Source of the DNA: Chania multitudinisentens RB-25
GTDB taxonomy: Bacteria > Pseudomonadota > Gammaproteobacteria > Enterobacterales > Enterobacteriaceae
Direction: 5' to 3'
Assembly: GCF_000520015.2 (NCBI RefSeq)
Contig: NZ_CP007044.2
Span: 1,426,001 to 1,490,000 of the forward strand
DNA length: 64,000 nucleotides
Part shown: positions 36,272 to 43,603 of the stretch, piece by piece
Layout: the number at the start of each line of letters is the position of its first letter
How positions within the stretch are numbered: the first letter of the stretch is position 1
Made by a program: the position numbers and the translations under genes
The notes under the pieces: model-generated
Seen by the model: only the letters and a program-made list of their open reading frames with translations
Database searches by the model: none
What the model was told of the DNA's origin: nothing

Positions 36272-36288
36272 TTGGCACATTTCTTGTT
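36272..36288 (+). promoter_or_regulatory. Sigma-54 promoter of pspG
   Basis: TTGGCAC-ATTTC-TTGTT has the GG of the -24 element and the spacing of a sigma-54 promoter; the -12 element has GT in place of GC. E. coli pspG is sigma-54 and PspF dependent, which supports the call. Confidence 0.65.
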
Positions 36289-36298
36289 AAGAACAACG

Positions 36299-36370
36299 TA
36301 GACCCTAAATACCTTGAGTAGCAAGAAGGCGTAGCCAATCCACTAGCCACTCGAAGTATGACGGTGATAG
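36299..36370. repeat. Dispersed palindromic element, copy 3
   Basis: The left arm TAGACCCTAAATACCTTGAG and the inverse of the right arm (TATCACCGTCATACTTCGAG) are imperfect copies of one another, with CTAGCCACT near the tip. It lies between the sigma-54 promoter and the pspG start, so it would be transcribed in the pspG leader. Confidence 0.6.
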
Positions 36371-36397
36371 ACACCTTGTTTTGCCGAGGAACAATCT

Positions 36398-36616
36398 ATG
36401 TTGGAACTTTTCTTTATTATCGGTTTTGTGGTGATGTTACTGGTAACCGGTATTTCCTTGCTAGGGGTGATCGCTGCGCTGTTGGTGGCAGCCGCTTTTA
36501 TGCTGTTGGGCGGATTGTTTGCCATGGTGATTAAACTGCTGCCCTGGCTGATTTTGGCGGTGATCGGCGTGTGGCTATACCGTTCAATGCAAAAACCGCA
36601 GATACGCCGCTATTAA
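36398..36616 (+). CDS. pspG: Phage shock protein G
   Basis: Small inner-membrane protein of the phage-shock response, 72 residues with three closely packed hydrophobic segments; the N-terminus MLELFFIIGFVVMLLVTG and KLLPWLILAV match E. coli PspG (80 residues). The C-terminal tail is shorter. Controlled by the sigma-54 promoter at 36272. Confidence 0.9.
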   Translation: MLELFFIIGFVVMLLVTGISLLGVIAALLVAAAFMLLGGLFAMVIKLLPWLILAVIGVWLYRSMQKPQIRRY

Positions 36617-36630
36617 TAGATACGGCACAG

Positions 36631-36655
36631 AAAGGGGCTCTCACGAAGCCCCTTT
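36631..36655. terminator. Bidirectional terminator between pspG and qor
   Basis: AAAGGGGCT and AGCCCCTTT form a perfect 9-bp stem with a 7-base loop, flanked by A on one side and T on the other. It serves both converging genes. Confidence 0.85.
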
Positions 36656-36664
36656 CCTGTTGGT

Positions 36665-37654
36665 TTACAGCCCGGGAATCAGCAGGCTGGAACCACTGGT
36701 TTTGCGGCTTTCCAGTACCTGATGGGCCTTTTGCGCATCAGCTAGAGCAAATTTCTGCTCCTCTTTTACTTCGATCTTGATCGCACCACTGCCGAGTAAT
36801 GAGAACAATTCGTTACTGGCGGATTGCAATTCTTGGCGATTGGTGATGTAGCCGTAGAGCGAAGGACGAGTGACATACAGAGAACCTTTCTGGTTCAGCA
36901 GTGCCAGATCGACCCCGATAACCGGGCCGGAAGCATTGCCGAAACTGACCATTAAACCACGGCGTTTCAGGCTGTTCAGGGAGTCCTGCCAGGTGCTTTT
37001 ACCCACTGAATCATATACCACGCTGACTTTTTCGCCGTTGGTCAGTTCCGCTACGCGTTGGGCGATGTCCTCCTTGTGGTAGTTGATGGTTGCCCAGGCT
37101 CCGGCGCGCTTGGCCAGCTCCGCTTTTTCGTCAGAACCAACGCTGCCGATCAGTTTGGCACCCAAGGCTTTCGCCCACTGGCAGGCGATCAGCCCAACGC
37201 CACCGGCGGCGGCATGGAACAGGAAGATTTCACCGGGTTTGATCTCATAGGTCTGGCGCAGCAGATAATGTACGGTCAGGCCTTTGAGGAAAGAGGCGGC
37301 TCCCTGTTCAAAGCTCAGGTTATCCGGCAGGATCGCCAGCTTTTCCAACGGGACATTGTGGATCTCACTGTAGGCTCCCAACGCTGATTGGGCGTAAACC
37401 ACGCGATCGCCCGGTTTCACCGCACTGACGCCTGCTCCCACTTTGCGTACTATGCCAGCCGCTTCGGTGCCCAGGCCGCTCGGAAATGTTGCAGGTGCAT
37501 ACAAACCGCTGCGCACGTAAGTATCGATAAAATTGATACCTATAGCCTTGTTTTCAACCTGAACCTCGTCCACTGCCGGCTCGACAGGGGTAAAATCAAC
37601 ATACTGCAATACTTCCGGGCCGCCGGTAGCGGAAAATTGAATACGTTTTGCCAT
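36665..37654 (-). CDS. qor: NADPH:quinone oxidoreductase
   Basis: Zinc-free medium-chain dehydrogenase, 329 residues. The Rossmann segment HAAAGGVGLIACQWAKALGAK lies at about 148-168. The N-terminus MAKRIQFSATGGPEVL matches E. coli Qor. GAGGTCAT precedes the ATG. Divergent from dnaB. Confidence 0.95.
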   Translation of the reverse strand: MAKRIQFSATGGPEVLQYVDFTPVEPAVDEVQVENKAIGINFIDTYVRSGLYAPATFPSGLGTEAAGIVRKVGAGVSAVKPGDRVVYAQSALGAYSEIHNVPLEKLAILPDNLSFEQGAASFLKGLTVHYLLRQTYEIKPGEIFLFHAAAGGVGLIACQWAKALGAKLIGSVGSDEKAELAKRAGAWATINYHKEDIAQRVAELTNGEKVSVVYDSVGKSTWQDSLNSLKRRGLMVSFGNASGPVIGVDLALLNQKGSLYVTRPSLYGYITNRQELQSASNELFSLLGSGAIKIEVKEEQKFALADAQKAHQVLESRKTSGSSLLIPGL

Positions 37655-37844
37655 GTGATGACCTCGTTTATATCAGGGTGAGAAGATCTGGTTCCACCCT
37701 ACGCTTTCCGGTATTGGCTATCCAGCCTATACCACAGTGATTAATCCTTTTTTGCCATGGTGATGGCACAGGAATCACGGATAAAAATCACGTATACTCT
37801 CGCGTCAGGAACTTCCATTCGCCACCGGATAAAGAATACGCTTC

Positions 37845-39257
37845 ATGGCAGGAAAAAAACCAACCAACAAAACAAACGCGAACGAGCCCAGAGACCGCCA
37901 AATGGAAGGGCTGAAGATGCCACCGCATTCGTTGGAGGCGGAACAGTCCGTGTTGGGCGGTTTGATGCTGGATAACGAACGTTGGGATAACGTGTCGGAA
38001 CGTGTGGTTGCCAACGACTTCTTCAGCCGCCCGCACCGGATGATATTTACCGAAATGCAGCGTTTGCTGGAAATGAATCGGCCTATCGACCTGATTACCC
38101 TGTCCGAATCTCTGGAACAGAAAGGTGAACTGGAGTCGGTCGGTGGTTTTGCTTATCTGGCTGAGCTGTCAAAAAATACCCCCAGTGCGGCCAATATCGC
38201 GGCGTATGCCGATATCGTGCGTGAACGTGCGGTAGTGCGTGAGATGATCTCCGTTGCTAATGAAATCGCCGACGCGGGTTACGATCCACAAGGGCGCAGC
38301 AGTGAAGATCTGCTTGATCTGGCTGAGTCTCGCGTCTTCCAGATTGCGGAAAACCGGGCCAGCAAAGATGAAGGCCCAAAAGGCATTGAACGTATTCTGG
38401 AAGATACCGTTGCCCGCATTGAGCAACTCTATCAGCGCCCGCATGATGGTGTGACCGGGGTTTCTACCGGTTATGGTGATTTAGACAAGAAAACGGCTGG
38501 CCTGCAAAAATCGGATCTGATCATTGTCGCCGCTCGTCCATCAATGGGGAAAACCACCTTTGCGATGAACCTGTGTGAAAACGCCGCGATGATGCAGGAT
38601 AAACCGGTGCTGATTTTCAGCCTCGAAATGCCCGGCAACCAGATCATGATGCGTATGCTGGCTTCGCTGTCGCGCGTGGATCAAACCCGCATTCGTACCG
38701 GCCAGCTTGACGACGAAGATTGGGCACGCATTTCCAGCACCATGGGGATTCTGCTGGAGAAGCGCAATATGTATATTGACGACTCCTCGGGCCTGACGCC
38801 TACCGAAGTGCGCTCCCGCGCGCGCCGTGTCTTTCGCGAGCATGATGGGCTGAGCCTGATCATGATCGACTACCTGCAACTGATGCGTGTACCAGCATTG
38901 TCCGACAACCGCACGTTGGAAATTGCCGAAATCTCCCGCTCGCTGAAAGCGTTGGCGAAAGAGTTGCAGGTGCCGGTGGTGGCGCTGTCGCAGTTGAACC
39001 GCAGCCTGGAACAGCGTGCTGATAAACGCCCGGTTAACTCTGATTTGCGTGAATCCGGCTCTATCGAACAGGATGCGGATCTGATCATGTTTATCTACCG
39101 TGATGAGGTTTATCACGAAAACAGCGATCTGAAAGGAGTAGCTGAAATTATTCTGGGCAAGCAGCGTAATGGCCCGATCGGTACAGTGCGCCTGACCTTT
39201 AACGGCCAATGGTCGCGTTTTGATAACTACGCCGGGCCGCAATATGATGACGAATAA
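37845..39257 (+). CDS. dnaB: Replicative DNA helicase DnaB
   Basis: Hexameric 5'-3' helicase of the replication fork, 470 residues. The N-terminal collar domain is at about 25-130 and the RecA-like domain from about 195, with Walker A ARPSMGKTT (near 230), Walker B LIMIDYLQLM (near 340) and QLNRSLEQR. No intein was seen. Confidence 0.98.
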   Translation: MAGKKPTNKTNANEPRDRQMEGLKMPPHSLEAEQSVLGGLMLDNERWDNVSERVVANDFFSRPHRMIFTEMQRLLEMNRPIDLITLSESLEQKGELESVGGFAYLAELSKNTPSAANIAAYADIVRERAVVREMISVANEIADAGYDPQGRSSEDLLDLAESRVFQIAENRASKDEGPKGIERILEDTVARIEQLYQRPHDGVTGVSTGYGDLDKKTAGLQKSDLIIVAARPSMGKTTFAMNLCENAAMMQDKPVLIFSLEMPGNQIMMRMLASLSRVDQTRIRTGQLDDEDWARISSTMGILLEKRNMYIDDSSGLTPTEVRSRARRVFREHDGLSLIMIDYLQLMRVPALSDNRTLEIAEISRSLKALAKELQVPVVALSQLNRSLEQRADKRPVNSDLRESGSIEQDADLIMFIYRDEVYHENSDLKGVAEIILGKQRNGPIGTVRLTFNGQWSRFDNYAGPQYDDE

Positions 39258-39274
39258 TCAGCTAAGGAATGGAA

Positions 39275-40354
39275 ATGAAAGCGGCAACCGCTGTTATTGA
39301 TCGCCGGGCTCTGCGACATAATCTGCAACAGGTGCGCCGTTTGGCCCCGCAAAGCCGCCTGATTGCCGTGGTGAAAGCGAACGCTTATGGACATGGCCTG
39401 TTGGAAACGGCTCATGCCCTGCAAGATGCTGATTGCTACGGCGTAGCCCGTATCGGTGAGGCCGTGAAATTGCGTTCAGGTGGGATCGTCAAACCGATTC
39501 TGCTGTTGGAAGGCTTCTTCTGTGCGGAAGATTTACCGACGCTGGTGGTAAATAACATTGAAACTGCCGTACATAGCCTTGAACAGCTTGAAGCGTTGGA
39601 GCAGGTTGAACTGGCGCACCCGGTGCGGGTGTGGATGAAGCTGGATACCGGAATGCATCGCCTGGGGGTGCGCCCTGAGCAGGCAGAGGCGTTTTATCAA
39701 CGCCTGAGTGCCTGCCGCAATGTGGTGCAGCCAGTCAATATCATGAGTCACTTCAGCCGTGCGGATGAACCGCAGGTGGATGTGACATCAAAGCAAATCC
39801 GTTGTTTCGAACGCTTTGCCGATGATAAACCGGGCCAGAAATCGATCGCGGCATCTGGTGGGATCTTGCTGTGGCCGCAAGCGCATCGTGATTGGGTACG
39901 ACCAGGAATTATTCTGTACGGCGTTTCGCCAATGGATAATCCGCGTGCCGGCTACTTTGGTCTGCAACCGGCGATGACGCTGAAATCCAGCCTGATTGCG
40001 GTACGCGAGCATAAGGCTGGTGAACCGGTGGGTTACGGTGGAATCTGGGTGAGCGAGCGCGATACCCGCTTGGGCGTGGTAGCCATGGGTTATGGTGATG
40101 GCTATCCGCGCAGTGCGCCCTCTGGCACGCCGATATGGGTGAATGGCCGCGAAGTGCCAATTGTTGGCCGTGTTTCCATGGATATGATTTCAGTCGATCT
40201 AGGGCCAAATGCGACTGATAAAGTGGGCGATGAAGTGGTGCTGTGGGGCAACGAACTGCCGGTTGAGCGGGTTGCGGCCTGTAGTGGCATCAGCGCTTAT
40301 GAGTTGATTACCAAGCTCACTCAGCGGGTAGAGATGGAATATATCGGCGAGTAA
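39275..40354 (+). CDS. alr: Alanine racemase
   Basis: PLP enzyme making D-alanine for peptidoglycan, 359 residues. The PLP lysine is in VVKANAYGHG near residue 34; the catalytic tyrosine region is GYGGIWVSERDTRLGVVAMGYGDGYPR near 240-266. The ATG at 39269 abuts the AAGGA ribosome site too closely, so 39275 is chosen. Constitutive gene next to dnaB, as in E. coli. Confidence 0.96.
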   Translation: MKAATAVIDRRALRHNLQQVRRLAPQSRLIAVVKANAYGHGLLETAHALQDADCYGVARIGEAVKLRSGGIVKPILLLEGFFCAEDLPTLVVNNIETAVHSLEQLEALEQVELAHPVRVWMKLDTGMHRLGVRPEQAEAFYQRLSACRNVVQPVNIMSHFSRADEPQVDVTSKQIRCFERFADDKPGQKSIAASGGILLWPQAHRDWVRPGIILYGVSPMDNPRAGYFGLQPAMTLKSSLIAVREHKAGEPVGYGGIWVSERDTRLGVVAMGYGDGYPRSAPSGTPIWVNGREVPIVGRVSMDMISVDLGPNATDKVGDEVVLWGNELPVERVAACSGISAYELITKLTQRVEMEYIGE

Positions 40355-40360
40355 TCGGTG

Positions 40361-40392
40361 TTTCTCCCCTGCTGATAAATTGAGGGGAGAAA
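40361..40392. terminator. Bidirectional terminator between alr and pheC
   Basis: TTTCTCCCCT and AGGGGAGAAA pair perfectly over 10 bp with a 12-base loop, between two converging genes. Confidence 0.8.
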
Positions 40393-40406
40393 ACACTCAT
40401 CCTCAA

Positions 40407-41171
40407 TTACTTCTTCACCGCCAGCCACTGAGCGATAATCTTCTGGTATTCCCCGGTAGCTTTACTCAAATGCAGCCACTGATCCACATACAGTTTCCAA
40501 CTCATATCATCACGCGGCAGCATATAAGCCTTTTCGCCATATTGCATGGGTTTATCCGGGTTTATCGCACAGAGTTTCGGGTAGCGTTTCTGCTGATACA
40601 ACGCTTCTGAGGCATCGGTAATCATCACGTCTGCCTTGCGATCCACCAACTGTTGGAAAATCCCCATATTATCGTGCGATAACGTCAGATTAACCTTTGG
40701 CAAATAGGCACGAACAAAGGCTTCGTTGGTGCCGCCAGCGGGCTCAATCACCCGTACCGAAGCCTTGTTGATCTGCTCAATCGTGCGATATTTCTTGATG
40801 TCGCTACAGCGTACCAGTGGGATCTTGCCATCGGTATCCAGCCGTTCAGCGAAAAATACTTGCCTTTGGCGCGGCAACGTTACCGAGATGCCACCCATAG
40901 CGATGTCACATTTCCCAGAAACAAAATCCGGTAGCAGGGTTTTCCAACTGGTTTTCACCCATTTCACTTTGGCATCCAGGCTTTTGGCCAGCGATTCCGC
41001 CATATCGATATCAATGCCTTCGTAACTACCGTCCTCTTTTTGGAAGGTGTAAGGCTTGTAGTCGCCGGTGGTACAGACTTCGAGCGTTTTTTGCTGTAGC
41101 ACTTTATCCAGATGTGATTGAGCACTGGCGCTTCCAGCCACCAGCAAAGCGAGAGGCAATATTTTTTTCAT
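40407..41171 (-). CDS. pheC: Periplasmic cyclohexadienyl dehydratase-like protein (PheC type)
   Basis: 254-residue exported protein with a signal peptide (about 1-19) and a periplasmic solute-binding fold. It resembles Pseudomonas PheC throughout: TTGDYKPY, AMGGIS, PRQRQVFF, GGTNEAFVRAYLPK and a shared tail (YMLPRD, YVDQWLH). From memory, the residues reported to matter for catalysis in PheC (a tryptophan, a lysine and a glutamate) fall in TSWKTLL, DGKIPL and GGTNEAF, and all are present. PheC turns prephenate into phenylpyruvate and arogenate into phenylalanine. A plain amino acid-binding protein is the alternative, but no permease or ATPase gene is nearby, while tyrB is. Confidence 0.75.
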   Translation of the reverse strand: MKKILPLALLVAGSASAQSHLDKVLQQKTLEVCTTGDYKPYTFQKEDGSYEGIDIDMAESLAKSLDAKVKWVKTSWKTLLPDFVSGKCDIAMGGISVTLPRQRQVFFAERLDTDGKIPLVRCSDIKKYRTIEQINKASVRVIEPAGGTNEAFVRAYLPKVNLTLSHDNMGIFQQLVDRKADVMITDASEALYQQKRYPKLCAINPDKPMQYGEKAYMLPRDDMSWKLYVDQWLHLSKATGEYQKIIAQWLAVKK

Positions 41172-41385
41172 GAAAACATCCTTTTATATATTAATGGTTT
41201 TCTGCGCTACTTAGCCGTTTATTGTGGTTTGTTTGCGTGTTTTTCCCATTTTTTATGCCATTGATGAGGGAAGATTGCAGCTTTGCTACTGCATATCCCG
41301 CAACCTGAGAGCGGTAGTGGTTTCAAGGCTAAAAAAACTGATAGGCTGTAGCGTCAACATTTCTTAACACAGTTTACAGGTGGTT

Positions 41386-41853
41386 ATGTACAACATTGAC
41401 GATTTTGATATGAAAATTCTGACATTGTTACAGGCTAATGGTCGCCTGACGAATCAGGAATTGAGCGAACTGGTCGGGCTTTCAGCCTCTCAATGTTCGC
41501 GCCGCCGTATCAGCTTGGAACAGGCCCAACTGATTAAAGGGTATCATGCACGGTTGGCACCGGAGGCGATCGGGCTTGGCTTGGTGAGCCTGATTGAAGT
41601 CAGCCTGGTCACCCATACGCAAGAGCAGATCGACAGCTTTCATCAGATGCTGGAAAAGGTGGACGCTATTCTTGACGCTTACAAAACCACCGGCGATGCT
41701 GACTACCTGCTGAAAGTCGCGGTGGCCGATTTGCCTGCGCTCAGTGACTTCATCAGCCAAACGCTTTCACGGCATAGCAGTGTCGCGCATATCAAAACGG
41801 CGGTAGTGCTTAACCGTATCAAAGAGAACGGCTTATTACCGTTGGTAAAATAA
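41386..41853 (+). CDS. Lrp/AsnC-family transcriptional regulator
   Basis: 155-residue regulator. The N-terminal helix-turn-helix (residues about 6-50: FDMKILTLLQANGRLTNQEL, ASQCSRRR) is followed by an RAM ligand-binding domain (about 65-145, with TTGDADYLLKV). A GTG at 41380 is also possible. It is divergent from pheC and upstream of tyrB, so it probably senses an aromatic or other amino acid and controls one or both neighbours. Confidence 0.85.
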   Translation: MYNIDDFDMKILTLLQANGRLTNQELSELVGLSASQCSRRRISLEQAQLIKGYHARLAPEAIGLGLVSLIEVSLVTHTQEQIDSFHQMLEKVDAILDAYKTTGDADYLLKVAVADLPALSDFISQTLSRHSSVAHIKTAVVLNRIKENGLLPLVK

Positions 41854-41966
41854 AGCGAATGTCGCCGTTCTTAAAGCACAATACTGCTGTTTGCCAGACG
41901 AAGAGTATATATTAGGAGCAGAGCCTAGATTGTGCCTCAAACTACTAAAACCAGGAGAACCAACTC

Positions 41967-43160
41967 GTGTTCCAGAATGTTGATGCTTATGCCGGTGACC
42001 CGATTCTGTCGCTGATGGAAAAATTCAAAAAAGATCCTCGGCCGCACAAAGTAAACCTGAGTATCGGTCTTTACTATAACGAGCAAGGCATCATCCCACA
42101 GATGCAGGCAGTGGCCGCCGCAGAGGCACAGCTTAACAGTGTTGCACAAGGCGCTTCGGTTTATCTGCCGATGGAAGGCCTGCAACCCTATCGCAGCGCG
42201 ATCCAGCAATTGCTGTTTGGTGCCGATCATCCGATGTTGCAGCAGGGGCGGATTGCCACTATTCAAACCGTGGGTGGCTCTGGCGCGCTGAAAGTAGGTG
42301 CTGATTTCTTGAAACGCTATTTTCCGGATTCTGAGGTATGGGTGAGCGATCCGACCTGGGAAAACCACGTTGCCATTTTTGGCGGTGCCGGTTTCAAGGT
42401 GCATACCTACCCGTACTTTGACGGTGAGAATCTGGGGGTGAAATTTAACGCGATGCTGAGTGCCTTGAAAGCGCTGCCAGCCAAGAGCATCGCGCTGCTA
42501 CACCCTTGCTGCCACAACCCGACCGGTTCCGATCTCACCGCAGAACAGTGGGATCAGGTGGTGGCCGCGATCGCCGAACGTGAATTGATCCCGTTTCTGG
42601 ATATTGCCTATCAGGGTTTTGGTGGCGGCATGGAACAGGATGCTTACGCCATTCGCGCCATTGCGGCGGCGGGCTTGCCGTGTTTGGTGAGCAACTCGTT
42701 TTCAAAAATTTTCTCGCTGTACGGTGAGCGCGTTGGTGGGCTTTCCGTGGTGTGCGAAAGCAGTGAAGCTGCCGAACGTGTATTGGGCCAATTGAAAGCC
42801 ACCGTGCGGCGTAACTACTCCAGCCCGCCAAACTTTGGTGCGCAGGTGGTAGCCAAAGTATTGAATGATGCGCAACTGAAAGCGCAGTGGCTGGCAGAAG
42901 TGGAAACCATGCGCACCCGTATCCTTGAGATGCGCCAAGTGTTGGTGGAGACGCTGAAAAACGCCGTGCCGCAGCGTAACTTTAGCTACCTGCTGGAGCA
43001 GCGCGGCATGTTCAGCTATACCGGTTTCAGTGCGGAACAGGTTGATCGCCTGCGTGATGAATTCGGCGTTTATCTGATCCACAGTGGCCGCATGTGTGTG
43101 GCGGGGCTGAACCACCATAACGTTCGTCAGGTAGCTGAGGCGTTTGCTGCCGTGCAGTGA
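41967..43160 (+). CDS. tyrB: Aromatic amino acid aminotransferase TyrB
   Basis: PLP aminotransferase, class I, 397 residues. It makes tyrosine and phenylalanine from their keto acids. PLP-site motifs are PCCHNPTG near 176-183, DIAYQGF near 211-217 and the Schiff-base lysine in NSFSKIFSLYGERVG near 242-256. The start is GTG at 41967 with AGGAGA 9 bases upstream. Its phenylpyruvate substrate is the product of PheC. Confidence 0.95.
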   Translation: MFQNVDAYAGDPILSLMEKFKKDPRPHKVNLSIGLYYNEQGIIPQMQAVAAAEAQLNSVAQGASVYLPMEGLQPYRSAIQQLLFGADHPMLQQGRIATIQTVGGSGALKVGADFLKRYFPDSEVWVSDPTWENHVAIFGGAGFKVHTYPYFDGENLGVKFNAMLSALKALPAKSIALLHPCCHNPTGSDLTAEQWDQVVAAIAERELIPFLDIAYQGFGGGMEQDAYAIRAIAAAGLPCLVSNSFSKIFSLYGERVGGLSVVCESSEAAERVLGQLKATVRRNYSSPPNFGAQVVAKVLNDAQLKAQWLAEVETMRTRILEMRQVLVETLKNAVPQRNFSYLLEQRGMFSYTGFSAEQVDRLRDEFGVYLIHSGRMCVAGLNHHNVRQVAEAFAAVQ

Positions 43161-43207
43161 GTGAGGTTTGGCGCTGTAGGCGTTGCATTGACTGAGAGGA
43201 GATAACC

Positions 43208-43561
43208 GTGGATAAACAGCAACTGCTTGATTACTGCCTGATGAAACCGGGCAGTGAACAGGATTATCAGAGTGACTGGCAGGCTGATCGGGTCAGAGTT
43301 GCCGAAAAAATGTTTGCACTCATTGGTGAAGCCTATGGTCGGCCTGTGATCTCGCTAAAATGTGGGATAGAACTCGCGGAACAGCTGCGCGATCGGCATG
43401 CAGAAATTATCCCCGGTTATTATTTAAATAAAGCGCATTGGAACAGTGTTTACCTGGATGGTGCTTTGCCGGATTCACAGTTTTATCAGTTGATTGATAT
43501 TTCATATCAATTAGTGGTGGCTGGGTTATCGAAGAAAAAGCGCCAGGAATTGGGTATCTGA
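43208..43561 (+). CDS. yjbR: MmcQ/YjbR-family protein YjbR
   Basis: 117-residue cytoplasmic protein of the MmcQ/YjbR double-wing fold. It opens MDKQQLLDYCLMKPGSEQDY and carries KAHWNSVYLDG near 75-85. GTG start with GAGGAG upstream. In E. coli it also precedes uvrA on the opposite strand. Function unknown; DNA binding is suggested by fold only. Confidence 0.9.
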   Translation: MDKQQLLDYCLMKPGSEQDYQSDWQADRVRVAEKMFALIGEAYGRPVISLKCGIELAEQLRDRHAEIIPGYYLNKAHWNSVYLDGALPDSQFYQLIDISYQLVVAGLSKKKRQELGI

Positions 43562-43565
43562 AAGT

Positions 43566-43597
43566 GAAAAACCGCTCCTGCTTGATACAGGAGCGGT
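43566..43597 (-). terminator. Terminator of uvrA
   Basis: ACCGCTCCTG and CAGGAGCGGT form a 10-bp stem with a 7-base loop; on the minus strand TTTTT follows. It may also serve yjbR. Confidence 0.88.
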
Positions 43598-43603
43598 AAC
43601 ACA

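Noticed and set aside
40407..41171. Calling pheC an ordinary amino acid ABC-binding protein
   Set aside because: No permease or ATPase genes adjoin it, and its similarity to Pseudomonas PheC includes the segments tied to catalysis.
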